A stretch of DNA of 64,000 nt from Bacillus piscicola (GCF_022458745.1 NZ_JAJJJF010000001.1:310001-374000), one strand, 5' to 3'. Shown: positions 32,603-42,513, numbered from the stretch's first letter. Program-made: numbers and translations. The notes: a model not told the origin generated them from the letters alone.

Positions 32603-33427
32603 TTCGTCAATCGATTCGTCTAAGTAGTCTTTATATAAGCTGAAATTGTTGTCTCCGTACTTACCGAGGAATTCAGAAGTCGGTTCAAAAGCTTTCGTGA
32701 GCGCTTTTCTTTCCCCCTCTTCATCTCCCATTGCTGCAAAAACTTCGCTCATTCGATAAAAATGAGTAGGATCGCTCGTTTCCAGTGTCGTAAGTTTCTC
32801 GTACCTGGCTAAGCTCTTTTCATAATCTCCTACTGCATAGTAAGCCTGAGCTAACGCAAGTAAAAGATCTAAACTCGGTTGTTCCCCTTGTTCTTTTAAA
32901 TGCTCTTCGAAATCGAATAAGAGGTGTGCTCCTCTTTTCACATCCACTTTGGAATCGATAAGCATATTGGCGTAGCGGATTGTTTTTTCTTCATCCTCGG
33001 GATCAAGCTCATACTGCTTTTGCATAAGCTTCACTGCATCTTCTACTAACGCCTCGGAAGGATCTTTGGTTCGCTGCACATGGGCCGCCAGTGCTTCTAA
33101 ATACCGTTCTGAAAATGCAGCGGCCTCTTCTTCTTCCTCCGCTTGCAGCTCACGAAGATAAATGATGATTTCGTTAAAACGCCCTCTCTTTATCTCATCC
33201 TTCATGATGCTGTTGACGTTGCTTGTGGACAGTTCTTCCAGCCGAAAGCGCTCAGCAAGCTCCTGCAGCGTCTCCAGATCGTATGTAAAATTCTCGTCAT
33301 GATAAGCATATTTGTCCGTATTGATCGCTTCTTCTTTTGCTACGTACCGATTCATGCCAAACGTCGAACAGCCGGAAATGATGACTAACAAAAAAAGCAC
33401 TCCTGCTGTTACTATAGCTCGTTTCAT
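32600..33427 (-). CDS. TPR-containing lipoprotein
   Basis: A 275-residue protein with a lipoprotein signal (lipobox IISGC at about residue 20) and a helical body. Repeated 34-residue helical pairs are visible in the second half (LLALAQAYYAVGDYEKSLARYEKLTTLETSDPTHFYRMSEVFAAMGDEEGERKAL), typical of TPR scaffolds. It would be attached to the outer face of the membrane. ATG at 33427 has GAGGG nine bases upstream; an ATG three codons earlier is possible. Convergent with the SLT/SLH gene. Role unknown, perhaps envelope assembly. Confidence 0.82.
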   Translation of the reverse strand: MKRAIVTAGVLFLLVIISGCSTFGMNRYVAKEEAINTDKYAYHDENFTYDLETLQELAERFRLEELSTSNVNSIMKDEIKRGRFNEIIIYLRELQAEEEEEAAAFSERYLEALAAHVQRTKDPSEALVEDAVKLMQKQYELDPEDEEKTIRYANMLIDSKVDVKRGAHLLFDFEEHLKEQGEQPSLDLLLALAQAYYAVGDYEKSLARYEKLTTLETSDPTHFYRMSEVFAAMGDEEGERKALTKAFEPTSEFLGKYGDNNFSLYKDYLDESIDE

Positions 33428-33598
33428 CCCACTCATCCCTCATTTTTCCATATCACTTACTATTTACGTATTTTAAACGAAAATCACAGGAAAGGAAAGA
33501 TGAAGGAATTTCATAATTCCACTGGATCAATACTAGAATCAATTTCATAATTCGAATTCAGTGATTAAAACACGGACAATTTAGATATAGCATAGATC

Positions 33599-33859
33599 GG
33601 TTGATTTCCACTGCAGGCGGACGCTTTCACCCCGAGGGCACAAGTGCGACATCAGTTCGAGACTGCGCTTACACTTGCTCTCACTGTGTCTTCTTAGCCG
33701 CAGCAACGCCTCAGCCCTCCTCGACCTGCAAGCAGGTCTGTGGGGGTCTTCGGACTGTTGCTTTCGACGAACACGACGTTCTAGTGTCGGCGTTGGTCAC
33801 AGGACGTGACCGCTTTTAGCCGACGCCCGTCGGAGTCGCCGCCTTCCGTTACAATCAAC
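33599..33859 (+). repeat. Dispersed hairpin-cassette element (copy 3, 261 bp)
   Basis: The same ends as copy 2 (GGTTGATTTCC to CAATCAAC) and the same right half with GAAC-ACGAC-GTTC and GGTCAC-AGGAC-GTGACC. The left half is different: it carries extra short inversions such as GCAC-AA-GTGC and CTGC-AA-GCAG. Located upstream of the SLH-amidase gene in an 820-base non-coding gap. Confidence 0.85.
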
Positions 33860-34246
33860 AGGTTGGTATTCGTATTGTATAAGTTGTTACAAAGACATTC
33901 GTATTTATGACCTCCATTAGTCATTTATGAAATTAATTCAGATTATTAAACGATCGGAGAAGGAATTAAATTGCTCTGCAACATGTTTGTAATCGCATTG
34001 TAATCTTACATAATATGAATGACCTATTTTTTAACATATCTTCCAAAAAAGCTAGTTTCAAAGACTTTCGCGTGGTATTCTATCAAAAGAAGGAAAAGGT
34101 TGGAGGATATTGCCTGTCTTTGTAGATTTTGCACTAAATTTACGTTCTTGTACTTATATATCCATGGGCAGTAGATCCGCTGCTTTTCTAAATAAGACAT
34201 TCCCTAAAAACATAAAGGGACATCAAGAGAGAGGAGGAACTTGTCT
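33860..34246 (+). other. Leader region of the SLH-amidase gene
   Basis: AT-rich non-coding sequence ending at the ribosome binding site GAGAGGAGG. No confidently spaced promoter was found. No frame with a start signal is present. Confidence 0.4.
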
Positions 34247-35941
34247 TTGGTAAACAAGAAAATTTCATATGTACTGCTTGCACTGACTGTTGTACTTTCT
34301 GTATTCCCGTTTTTCGGCGTTCAAAACGCAGAAGCGAGCGACAGGTTCTCAGACGTGGCTAATAGCCACTGGGCTTCAAAGGAGATCGATTATGTTGCGG
34401 AAAAAGGGATCGCTACCGGGGATGACACAGGGAGGTTTAGACCAGATGAATCACTGACTCGTGCGCAGGCGTCTGTCATGATGACGCATGCCCTTGGTGA
34501 AGACAGTCTAGACCGCTCACAGCCGACGTTCTCCGATGTGGATCGGGGTTACTGGGCATATACCCGTATTGAAAAAGCAGCAGAGATGGGTATCTTTAAA
34601 GGGAAAAATGGCAAATTCTTTCCTGGTGACAGCATTGAAAAAGCACAAGTAGCAGCGATTGTGGCCCGCGCATTTTTTGGACAAGAATCGGAGAACTTCA
34701 CAGGAGATGTAACATTTAGTGATATTTCCAATTCCTTTTGGGCAAAAGGCTACATAGCAACGTTAGTAGACAACGACATAATTGAGGACGGTGGCCGTTT
34801 CCAGCCAAATGAACCAGCCACTCGGGCTGAATTATCCGCGTATGTAGCGCGTGCGCTGAATGAAAGCCTGCGTATAAATGGAAATGGCGGAGGAAGTGAC
34901 ACACCAGATAATGGTGATTCTTCCGGATCGGTAGATAAACCGGCAGACGATGAGATTTTATATGAAGGAGTCGTGAAGGCGAGCACCCCATTGAATGTTA
35001 GAAAAGGGCCGGGAATGGATCACCAGGTGATTGATTCTCTTACAAGCGGCACGAAAGTAAACGTGTACGCTATCGAAGGAGAATGGCTCAAAATTTCAGT
35101 GGATGACAAAACGGGTTACGTCTACCAGAGTTATGTTAAAAAAGTAGATGAAGTCCACTCTGATAAAGATGACAACACCAAACCGGCATCACCGATTGCG
35201 CAGGCAAAAGTAACAGCTTCCACACTTTTGGTTCGTTCCGGACCGGGTACGAACCATGAGAAAGTTGGCAGCTTAAGCCGGGGTGAACTTGTAGACATTT
35301 ATGAACGGACAAGCGGAAGCTGGGTGCTCATCAAATATAAAGGCGATTGGGCTTATACACACAGTGGTTATTTAAATGAGAACTTTGGATCTGGATCTCT
35401 TAAAGGGAAAACCATCGTAGTAGATGCAGGTCACGGCGGGCATGATCCGGGAGCTTCTGGACACGGACTTGTCGAAAAGACAGTTAACTTAAACGTCGCC
35501 CTCCGTGTAGGGAAGCTCTTGAGGGATGCTGGTGTTGATGTAGTCATGACAAGAGACGACGACACCTTTGTAACACTGCGTGGAAGGGTGGCAATTGCGG
35601 AGAGAGCAAAAGCCGATTCCTTCGTCAGCATCCACTCTAATTCCTTTTTACCTAGCGCAGAAGGTGCGGAATCTTTCTATCACAGCCGCCATCGCGCTAA
35701 AGAAAGTAAGGAACTTGCAACAGCTATCCAAAAAAGGCTCGTGAAAGCGACTGGTATGAAGCATCGCCGAGTAGCAGAAGGCAACTTCCACGTGATTCGT
35801 GAGACTTCCATGCCAAGCACGCTCATCGAACTTGGTTTTGTCACAAACAAGGGAGATGCGGAACGTATGAAGCAGCCGGGATATTATGATAAAGCAGCAC
35901 GTGCGATATTTAATGGAATTCAAGATTATTACGAAGGATAA
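34247..35941 (+). CDS. N-acetylmuramoyl-L-alanine amidase with SLH and SH3 domains
   Basis: A 564-residue exported protein. Signal peptide (cleavage near NAEAS, about residue 30), three SLH modules at the N-terminal side (FSDVANSHWASKEI, FSDVDRGYWAYTRI, FSDISNSFWAKGYI; about 32-205), two bacterial SH3 domains (LNVRKGPGMDHQVI and LLVRSGPGTNHEKV; about 245-375), then an Amidase_3 domain with zinc ligands in VVDAGHGGHDPGA, GLVEKT, VSIHSNSF and the catalytic glutamate in STLIELGFVTN. It cleaves the muramoyl-alanine bond. TTG at 34247 is eight bases after the Shine-Dalgarno; a TTG two codons earlier is too close to it. Confidence 0.93.
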   Translation: MVNKKISYVLLALTVVLSVFPFFGVQNAEASDRFSDVANSHWASKEIDYVAEKGIATGDDTGRFRPDESLTRAQASVMMTHALGEDSLDRSQPTFSDVDRGYWAYTRIEKAAEMGIFKGKNGKFFPGDSIEKAQVAAIVARAFFGQESENFTGDVTFSDISNSFWAKGYIATLVDNDIIEDGGRFQPNEPATRAELSAYVARALNESLRINGNGGGSDTPDNGDSSGSVDKPADDEILYEGVVKASTPLNVRKGPGMDHQVIDSLTSGTKVNVYAIEGEWLKISVDDKTGYVYQSYVKKVDEVHSDKDDNTKPASPIAQAKVTASTLLVRSGPGTNHEKVGSLSRGELVDIYERTSGSWVLIKYKGDWAYTHSGYLNENFGSGSLKGKTIVVDAGHGGHDPGASGHGLVEKTVNLNVALRVGKLLRDAGVDVVMTRDDDTFVTLRGRVAIAERAKADSFVSIHSNSFLPSAEGAESFYHSRHRAKESKELATAIQKRLVKATGMKHRRVAEGNFHVIRETSMPSTLIELGFVTNKGDAERMKQPGYYDKAARAIFNGIQDYYEG

Positions 35942-35955
35942 TCGTTAACCTTTCG

Positions 35956-35993
35956 CCTCACCTGGGCATAAACAAACCAGGTGAGGTTTTTTT
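35956..35993 (+). terminator. Terminator of the SLH-amidase gene
   Basis: CCTCACCTGG pairs with CCAGGTGAGG around 11 bases, followed by seven T residues. Confidence 0.93.
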
Positions 35994-36120
35994 CGCAAAG
36001 TAAACAAGTTTTATGATAAAATAAGGAAAGTTTTGTATATAAACTTGTTTGGAATCATCTGAAGAAAGGAATAGATAGATATATAGGTGACAAAAGAATA
36101 TACAGACGGGGGTCAGGACC

Positions 36121-37617
36121 ATGATGAAAAAAATTCGTTTTCCGATCATAATGATTCTATTATTCTCTCTCATTCCTTTATCAGTCCAAGGGGAAGCGCT
36201 TTTTAAAGATGTGAAAGACTCCTACTGGGCAGCAGAGGAGATTCAGTTCATCACGCAACAAAACATTGCCTCGGGGTATGACGATCAAACATTCCGGCCG
36301 AATGACGAGGTAACGCGTGGTCAAACTGCCAAAATGCTGTCTTTAGCACTTGATCTTAACACAGCCAACGTAACGAACCCGAACTTTAATGACGTGACGC
36401 GTAATTATCCTTTTTATCCATACATCGCAGCTGTGGCAGCTGAAGGGATTATGAACGGAGACGGTGAGACGTTTCGGCCAGGTGAGGAATTAAGCCGTGC
36501 AGAAATGGCGGCAGTATTGTCAAGGGCCTTTCATTTTAAAGGAGACAGTGATGTGTCCTTCTCTGATGTGTCAGAGGGCTATTGGGCGTATCCTGCCATC
36601 CGCCGCCTCGTTGAGAACGGTATCACAAGCGGGTACAGCGATGGGAGATTTGGTCCTGGAGACAGTACCACCCGTGCTCACTTTTCTGTATTTCTTGCCC
36701 GCTGTTTAAATAATGATTTTCGTGTCAAAGAAGTAAATACCCCGCCGTCCGGTGTAGATAGTGAAGAAAAGGCTTGGGATGTACGCGGAATAGAAATTGA
36801 TGACTCCGTAGAAAAAGTAACAGACAGTCTTGGTAAACCTAACGCAGTAGAAGATAGCCGTTATGGGTTTAAGTGGCATATTTATCACGATCATTTCGAT
36901 AATTACGTGCAGTATGGTATTGAAGATGGAAAAGTAGCAGCAATCTATTCAAACCAGGACACGTGGAGAGGAGAAAGTGGCATCCGGCTTGATAAGACGA
37001 AGCAAGACGTGAAACGTGTTTACGGAGAACCGCTTCCGTCTATCCAAAAAGGCGGTGCTTCTTTTTCTACCGAAACGGATAGCGCCGGCACCTATCAATT
37101 AGGTGATCAGTACACGACCTTCTTCTACGATCAACACCGCGATAATCGTGTTACAGCCGTCCTGTTTATTAAAAGCACGGTAGAGGAACAGTTTCGTCAG
37201 TTTTATGCAAAACCGACGAAATCCTTGAAAGAAAGCTACGAACGTCAAGTGTTCTATTTAACAAATGCTCAAAGAAAACGTTACGGCAAAAAAACATTGA
37301 AATGGGATGAACTCGTAGCAGGCACAGCCCGGTCCCACAGTGCTGATATGGCCGGAAACCATTATTTTGAGCATACGAATTTAAATGGAAAAGATCCATT
37401 TGACCGCATGGCTCGGGACGGGGTCAAATTTTACAATGCAGCTGAAAATATAGCTTACGGACAGGTAAGCCCCATTTACGCACATCAAAGTTGGATGAAT
37501 TCAAAAAGTCACCGCCAGGCACTTTTGGGAGACTATACCAGGATCGGTGTAGGGGTCGCCTTTAATGAATTTAGGAAACAACCGTATTACACACAAAACT
37601 TCTACACACCGAGATGA
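36121..37617 (+). CDS. SLH protein with CAP (SCP/PR1-like) domain
   Basis: A 498-residue exported protein. Signal peptide (cleavage near VQGEA, about residue 24), three SLH modules (FKDVKDSYWAAEEI, FNDVTRNYPFYPYI, FSDVSEGYWAYPAI; about 27-200), a CAP-associated N-terminal domain (about 225-365) and a C-terminal YkwD-like CAP domain with FYLTNAQRKRYG, ARSHSADMAGNHYFEH and the AENIAYG motif carrying the conserved His/Glu cavity residues. Bacillus YkwD-type proteins are secreted; a wall-associated role is inferred. Two ATG codons are adjacent; either may start. Follows the amidase gene in the same direction. Confidence 0.9.
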   Translation: MMKKIRFPIIMILLFSLIPLSVQGEALFKDVKDSYWAAEEIQFITQQNIASGYDDQTFRPNDEVTRGQTAKMLSLALDLNTANVTNPNFNDVTRNYPFYPYIAAVAAEGIMNGDGETFRPGEELSRAEMAAVLSRAFHFKGDSDVSFSDVSEGYWAYPAIRRLVENGITSGYSDGRFGPGDSTTRAHFSVFLARCLNNDFRVKEVNTPPSGVDSEEKAWDVRGIEIDDSVEKVTDSLGKPNAVEDSRYGFKWHIYHDHFDNYVQYGIEDGKVAAIYSNQDTWRGESGIRLDKTKQDVKRVYGEPLPSIQKGGASFSTETDSAGTYQLGDQYTTFFYDQHRDNRVTAVLFIKSTVEEQFRQFYAKPTKSLKESYERQVFYLTNAQRKRYGKKTLKWDELVAGTARSHSADMAGNHYFEHTNLNGKDPFDRMARDGVKFYNAAENIAYGQVSPIYAHQSWMNSKSHRQALLGDYTRIGVGVAFNEFRKQPYYTQNFYTPR

Positions 37618-37619
37618 AC

Positions 37620-37654
37620 AAAAACCGCTGACTCGGAATGAGGCAGCGGTTTTT
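37620..37654 (+). terminator. Terminator of the SLH-CAP gene
   Basis: AAAAACCGCTG pairs with CAGCGGTTTTT around 13 bases. Confidence 0.9.
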
Positions 37655-37842
37655 ATGCGGCAAATATGCTGTAAAAAGAGGTCCCGATCCTTTGTACTTC
37701 CTAGTCTGAGTAATTTTTCGTAAAAAGAAATCGAAACTAGTCGCCTGCTCGGAACGAGTGTATAATAGGAGGTATGGTTTTTTGCTCTCATTTGCCATAA
37801 CATATCAAAAGAATACGATGAAAAGGTTAGGTAGACATACAT

Positions 37843-38979
37843 ATGAAAGTAGGAATCATTGGAAATTACGGGCACAACAACAATGGAGATGAAGCGATAT
37901 TAGCCGGGTTACTGCACCAATTAACGACAAAGGGAGAAATAAAAAAAGAAAACATCGTCGTTTTTAGCAATAACCCCTCCAACACGACTGCAAAACATGG
38001 AATCGCTGCTGTACCACTGCTTTATAAAGAAGGCAGTGTCTTGAAATCTGGGTTGAAAACCATTGTGAACAGCCGTAAAGTAATGAAACAGCTTGACCTT
38101 CTGCTCATTGGCGGCGGTGGGCTGCTCATGGACATGTATAAACGGGACGCTCCGTTATACAGTGTTCTCGGCTTAACAGGGAAGTACAGCGGCTGCGAGG
38201 TAGCGGTGCATGGGGTCGGGGCCGGCCCCATCACCACAACAACAGGGAAATTTTTTATTAAAAAACTGATCCATGCGTCCACGTCCGTTACCGTTCGTGA
38301 CGATAAGTCCAAACAGCTGTTGAAAGAGATTGGTGTCCAAAAGCAAGTAGGAGTGATTTACGATCCGGCTTTTTCTGTACCGGCTTTCGAGCGTCACCAG
38401 TACTCGAGTGAAATCAGAAAAGTAGGTATCACCGCTGTACCGTATTTCAGCCAGCATTATTGGCCGGTTGCGGATGAAGAAAAATATGAAGCCTACATCA
38501 GCGGAATGGCTGCTTCCCTGGACAAGCTTATCGTGCAAAAAGGAATTCACGTAACGTTCTTCTCTACTAAGTATCCAGAAGATGTCCAGGTGACAAAGGA
38601 CATAGCAAAGTTGATGGAGCATCGCGACGGGGTAGACATAGTGGAGGAAAATCTTTCTCCCCAGGAAATTGTCGAGACTGCCGCTGCTCAAGATCTCGTG
38701 ATCGGAACGCGACTGCATTCCCTCATTTTATCTGTAAACGCAGGTACGCCGGTAATTGGGATTGAATACCACAAAAAAGTAAAAGACTTCATGAGTGAAA
38801 TAAAAAAAGAAGCATATTCGGTAGCAATTGACAAACTGACAGCTGAAAACGCCGGGATAGTCGCTGCTTTTGAAAAAGCTGCCCAAAACTGGCAGCACCT
38901 GCAAAATGAAACAGAAGCCGACTCCGAACACCTAAGAGAAAAAGCCACAGAAGGACTGAAGTGGCTCCAACTCGTATAA
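37843..38979 (+). CDS. csaB: Polysaccharide pyruvyl transferase CsaB
   Basis: A 378-residue member of the pyruvyl transferase family with IGNYGHNNNGDEAIL at the N-terminus, LLIGGGGLLMDMYKRDAPLYSVLG, HGVGAGPITTTTGK, VTVRDDKSKQLL and the GTRLHSLILSVNAGTPVIGIEYHKKV motif at the C-terminal side. CsaB adds ketal pyruvate to the secondary cell wall polymer, which creates the ligand for SLH modules. Its presence amid six SLH genes explains how these proteins are held on the wall. ATG start; the upstream signal (AAAAGG) is modest. Confidence 0.95.
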   Translation: MKVGIIGNYGHNNNGDEAILAGLLHQLTTKGEIKKENIVVFSNNPSNTTAKHGIAAVPLLYKEGSVLKSGLKTIVNSRKVMKQLDLLLIGGGGLLMDMYKRDAPLYSVLGLTGKYSGCEVAVHGVGAGPITTTTGKFFIKKLIHASTSVTVRDDKSKQLLKEIGVQKQVGVIYDPAFSVPAFERHQYSSEIRKVGITAVPYFSQHYWPVADEEKYEAYISGMAASLDKLIVQKGIHVTFFSTKYPEDVQVTKDIAKLMEHRDGVDIVEENLSPQEIVETAAAQDLVIGTRLHSLILSVNAGTPVIGIEYHKKVKDFMSEIKKEAYSVAIDKLTAENAGIVAAFEKAAQNWQHLQNETEADSEHLREKATEGLKWLQLV

Positions 38980-39122
38980 AAATATATTTGACTCATTTGT
39001 CAATGCGTTTAAAGAAGAAAAAATACTAAATAAATCAATTTCATAAGTTGTTTGACTAAAAAAGACGAACAATCATATGAGCATTCCGTTTAGATATTCG
39101 TCTGAAATTGCGTATACTACCT

Positions 39123-39493
39123 GTTGATTGTAACGGAAGGCGGCGACTCCAGCGGGCGTCGGCTAAAATAGTGGAACTTCTGCTAAAACCGTGCACGTCC
39201 TGTACACAACGCAGAAGCCAGCACGTCGTGTGCAAGTACGTCCTGCGCCTGCGGTTACTCGGCGCAAAAATAGCAAAGATGTTACTCATTGTAGTGTTCT
39301 TGTGACCAACGCCGACACTAGAACATCGTGTTCGTCGTAGCACGAGTCTTGAGACCCCGCAGGTAGCGGAATTAGGGGTCAAAGGCTAAATACGCCACGT
39401 CCTGTGGCAACGCCTTTGTGACCAACATCGTGTTGACCTGAGGAGGGCTCAAGCCATGCCCGCAGAAAGCGTCCGCCTGCAGTGGAAATCAAT
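39123..39493 (-). repeat. Dispersed hairpin-cassette element, expanded copy (copy 4, 371 bp)
   Basis: The inverse orientation of copies 2, 3 and 5, starting GTTGATTGTAACGG and ending GGAAATCAATC. On the minus strand it contains at least five cassettes: GCCAC-AGGAC-GTGGC, CAAC-ACGAT-GTTG, GAAC-ACGAT-GTTC, GCAC-ACGAC-GTGC and GTGTAC-AGGAC-GTGCAC. Its outer flank also holds the CCGAACAAATATATAG word found before the other copies. It separates csaB from the polysaccharide operon. Frames open across it are not genes. Confidence 0.87.
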
Positions 39494-39563
39494 CGTCCAA
39501 TCCTCTATATATTTGTTCGGATTTATATAGTTAAATGTAAGAGCTTTTTAAATAAACTTCAGA

Positions 39564-40925
39564 ATGAAATGGTGTGACGGGTATATGTGGGACCGGTATT
39601 TGCCGCGCGAACGAGCGAATCATTTTCTTTTATTGGCAACCGTTCTATTAGTAGTGTGGAGTTCATTTGAACTGTTATTTACGCGAATTTGGAATAATTG
39701 GCTACCCATTGTTCCGACTTTGCTCGGTTATGCAGGAGAAGGACTCTTGCTGTTAATGGCAGCCATCGTAATTTTTCATCCGGAGATTGGCCGGAAACAT
39801 TTAATAGAGCGGTGGAAAAATCCACTCAATAAAAGCTTAGCGATATTCTTTGTTTTTGTCCTTTTTAGTTTGTTCGTAAACAATGTCCCGTTTGCACAAG
39901 GGATTTTCGGTGTGCGGGCTTTGTTTCAGTTTTTAATTTTATTTTTTATTTTGCTTGCCCTGGATATTCCATCGCGATGGGTACAGCGCCTCTTCTATAT
40001 TATAATCGGTCTCGGTGTCATGCAGGCAATAATTGGGATTTTTCAAATCGTGCTGCGGATTCCGCTTCCCCTGCGAAATACCGAGGAACGCCGCAGTATT
40101 GCGATTGGAGAAGAGATCCGGGCCTTTGGCTTAATGGACTCCAGTAATACACTTGGCGGCTATTTAGTTGCCGTCTTATTGCTGCTTGTGACCTACGTAT
40201 TCGTATATCGAAAGCAGATAAGCAAGAAACAAATGCTACTATTCAGCTTCATCGGTTTGATTTTACTTACGGGACTTGGTTTAACTTTCTCCCGCCAAGC
40301 TTTTCTCGCGTTAATTGGCTGTTTTGGCTTAATTGGATTGATCTTTCGCAAAAATAAAGCCTTTCGCGTGATGCTTTATGGGGCAATTGGATTAGGAGTT
40401 GTCTTTGTCGTTGGATACGCTTTAGCACTCATGTTTCTTGAAGGATTTGCCCAGCGAAATCTTTACACGCTTGATCTTTCCAAAAACTATCGTTATCTCA
40501 TTGTGCTAAGTGGATTAACTGTATTTACCTTCAGTCCTGTTTTCGGAGTTGGACCCGGAATGTTCGGAAGTAATGCGGCTTTTGTTTTCAATTCAAAGTT
40601 TCACCAGTTCATGCATGAAGATTTACCGACTACGATGAAAACGGTTGACAATAACGCTCTCTATGTATTGGTGGAATACGGCATAATAGGCGTTTTACTG
40701 CTTGCGGTTATTTTCGTGGCGATCTTAAAAACAGTAGGAAAAATGACCTCGTCCCTTAAAGAAGAACATCGCTGGCTTGCTCTATTTATCATTACGTTTA
40801 CGGTCGCCTGGCTGTTGATGGGAACGCTGTCCACCGCTTGGGAAAATCACCAGATCGCCTTGTTCTTTTGGCTGTTTCTAGGGATTGCCGTCAATAGATA
40901 TAAAGAGAAAGAGACGGAGGGATAA
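39564..40925 (+). CDS. O-antigen ligase/polymerase-family membrane protein
   Basis: A 453-residue protein with about eleven hydrophobic helices and a large extracytoplasmic loop (about residues 330-370) containing VFGVGPGMFGSNAAF and NNALYVLVEYGIIGVLLL, the Wzy_C/O-antigen ligase signature. It probably polymerises or ligates the wall polymer repeat units. An alternative ATG at 39585 follows GACGGGT and may be the true start. It begins the polysaccharide operon; the next gene starts two bases after its stop. Confidence 0.88.
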   Translation: MKWCDGYMWDRYLPRERANHFLLLATVLLVVWSSFELLFTRIWNNWLPIVPTLLGYAGEGLLLLMAAIVIFHPEIGRKHLIERWKNPLNKSLAIFFVFVLFSLFVNNVPFAQGIFGVRALFQFLILFFILLALDIPSRWVQRLFYIIIGLGVMQAIIGIFQIVLRIPLPLRNTEERRSIAIGEEIRAFGLMDSSNTLGGYLVAVLLLLVTYVFVYRKQISKKQMLLFSFIGLILLTGLGLTFSRQAFLALIGCFGLIGLIFRKNKAFRVMLYGAIGLGVVFVVGYALALMFLEGFAQRNLYTLDLSKNYRYLIVLSGLTVFTFSPVFGVGPGMFGSNAAFVFNSKFHQFMHEDLPTTMKTVDNNALYVLVEYGIIGVLLLAVIFVAILKTVGKMTSSLKEEHRWLALFIITFTVAWLLMGTLSTAWENHQIALFFWLFLGIAVNRYKEKETEG

Positions 40926-40927
40926 CC

Positions 40928-42040
40928 ATGCGTATTCTTGTGATCAGTAATATGTTCCCGACAAAAGAAGTTCCGGCTTTCGGTATTTTCGTAAAAAATC
41001 AAGTCGATGCTTTAGCTAAACATGGACACGATGTACAAGTGGCAGCAATTAAAAATGCGAAAATGGGAAAAGTAAACGTGCTTAAAAAGTATTCGATGTG
41101 GATGCTTGGAGCGTTGCGCCGGCTTCTGCAGAAAAAGAGCCCGTATGATATCGTCCATGCCCATTATGCGTTCCCCTCCGGCCTTATTGCCCGCTGGTTC
41201 AAAAAGCGATTTGGCATTCCTTACGTCGTGACCTGTCACGGTGGAGATCTGAACAAAATGGCGAAAAAAGGAGCATTTTTCCGTAAGCAAACGACTCGAA
41301 TTCTGGAAGATGCCGCTCATGTCATTGTGGTCGGACACGATCTCGAAAAACAAGTCATTCATGACTACCATATCCCGCCGGAAAAGGTGTCTGTTATTAG
41401 TATGGGAGTCGATCGGAGTGTCTTTTATGAACGCAGTAAAACAGAAACACGAGAGCACTTGACTCTCTCTCCTGACTCCAAACACCTTTTGTTTGTCGGT
41501 AACCTTATTAAGGAAAAAGGGATTGGAGATTTAATTGAAGCGTTTGTGCGTTTACAGAAGGACGTGCCAGAAGCTGTTCTTCATGTCGTCGGCCAGCCGA
41601 AACAGGAAGGTTATTATAACGAGCTACGACAACGAGTCCATGATTTACAGGCGGAAGACGCTGTCCATTTTCACGGGGCTAAACCGCAGAAAGAAGTGGC
41701 CGAGTGGATGAGTGCAGTTGACGTATTCGTTCTGCCGTCTCATATCGAAGGATTTGGCCTAGTAGCAGTGGAAGCGATGGCATGCGGAACACCGGTTGTC
41801 GGGACGGATACAGGCGGCTTGTCACACTTACTGAAAAATGATGCCGGGGTACTGGCGGAGCCGCAGTCACCGCCATCTCTTGCTCAGGCACTGAAACACG
41901 TGTTGGAAGATGAGCGACTGTATGGGCGGCTTATTCAGAACGGCCGCAAGCAAGCAGAACTGCATGACTCCGAGTCTACTACGAAAAAAGTTATCCGCAT
42001 TTATGAGGAAGCACAACAGAGGAATGGTGAACGACAGTGA
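40928..42040 (+). CDS. Family 4 glycosyltransferase
   Basis: A 370-residue GT-B enzyme. N-terminal Rossmann part: ISNMFPTKEVPAFGIFVKNQV and VVTCHGGDLNK. C-terminal donor-binding part: LLFVGNLIKEKGIGDLIEAF, VVGQPKQEGYY, and the GT4 signature VFVLPSHIEGFGLVAVEAMACGTPVVGTDTGG with the E(x7)E pair. Adds a sugar to the lipid-linked polymer in the cytoplasm. It overlaps the next gene by four bases (GTGA). Confidence 0.94.
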   Translation: MRILVISNMFPTKEVPAFGIFVKNQVDALAKHGHDVQVAAIKNAKMGKVNVLKKYSMWMLGALRRLLQKKSPYDIVHAHYAFPSGLIARWFKKRFGIPYVVTCHGGDLNKMAKKGAFFRKQTTRILEDAAHVIVVGHDLEKQVIHDYHIPPEKVSVISMGVDRSVFYERSKTETREHLTLSPDSKHLLFVGNLIKEKGIGDLIEAFVRLQKDVPEAVLHVVGQPKQEGYYNELRQRVHDLQAEDAVHFHGAKPQKEVAEWMSAVDVFVLPSHIEGFGLVAVEAMACGTPVVGTDTGGLSHLLKNDAGVLAEPQSPPSLAQALKHVLEDERLYGRLIQNGRKQAELHDSESTTKKVIRIYEEAQQRNGERQ

Positions 42041-42513
42041 GCCGAAAACGTAAAAAGGTTTTATTTATATCTTCGGTTGGCGGGCATTTAACGCAGCTTA
42101 TGCAACTGAAGCCACTTTTCGCAAAGTATGATTACTATTTAGTGACGGAGAAAACAGAAATAACGAAGCCGCTTAAGAAGGAACATCCTATCTCGTATCT
42201 TGTGTACGGGGCGCGCAACTACCCGCTTAGTTATCTGTTTAAGTTCTCGTATAACTGTTTAAAGTCACTTGGTATCTTTCTGAAAGAACGTCCTAATGTC
42301 GTGGTAACCACGGGCGTGCACACGGCTGTGCCGATGTGCTACATCGCAAAGTTATTCCGCCGTAAAGTGGTATTTATCGAAAGTTTTGCAAAGACCTCTT
42401 CGCCAACACTCTCGGGACGCCTCGTTTATCCGATCGCTGATTTATTCATAGTTCAGTGGGAGACGATGCTTGAACATTATCCAAAAGCGGTACATGGGGG
42501 GTCTATCTATTGA
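42037..42513 (+). CDS. PssD/Alg14-like glycosyltransferase membrane subunit
   Basis: A 158-residue protein matching the Alg14 family: VLFISSVGGHLTQLMQLKPL at the N-terminus, VVTTGVHTAVPMCYIAKL and VVFIESFAKTSSPTLSGRLVYPIADLFIVQWE. Members recruit a catalytic Alg13/PssE partner to the membrane. The partner is the next gene, which overlaps by four bases (TTGA). GTG start. Confidence 0.9.
   Translation: MSRKRKKVLFISSVGGHLTQLMQLKPLFAKYDYYLVTEKTEITKPLKKEHPISYLVYGARNYPLSYLFKFSYNCLKSLGIFLKERPNVVVTTGVHTAVPMCYIAKLFRRKVVFIESFAKTSSPTLSGRLVYPIADLFIVQWETMLEHYPKAVHGGSIY

Noticed and set aside
33601-33819. 72-codon plus-strand frame
   Set aside because: Lies inside repeat copy 3; similar peptide ends (from the GAACACGACG segment) occur in copy 2, which reflects the repeat and not a gene.
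39056-39382. Frames of 65-108 codons across the dispersed element
   Set aside because: They follow the repeat, are not preceded by ribosome binding sites, and similar frames appear in each copy because of its GC-rich inversions.
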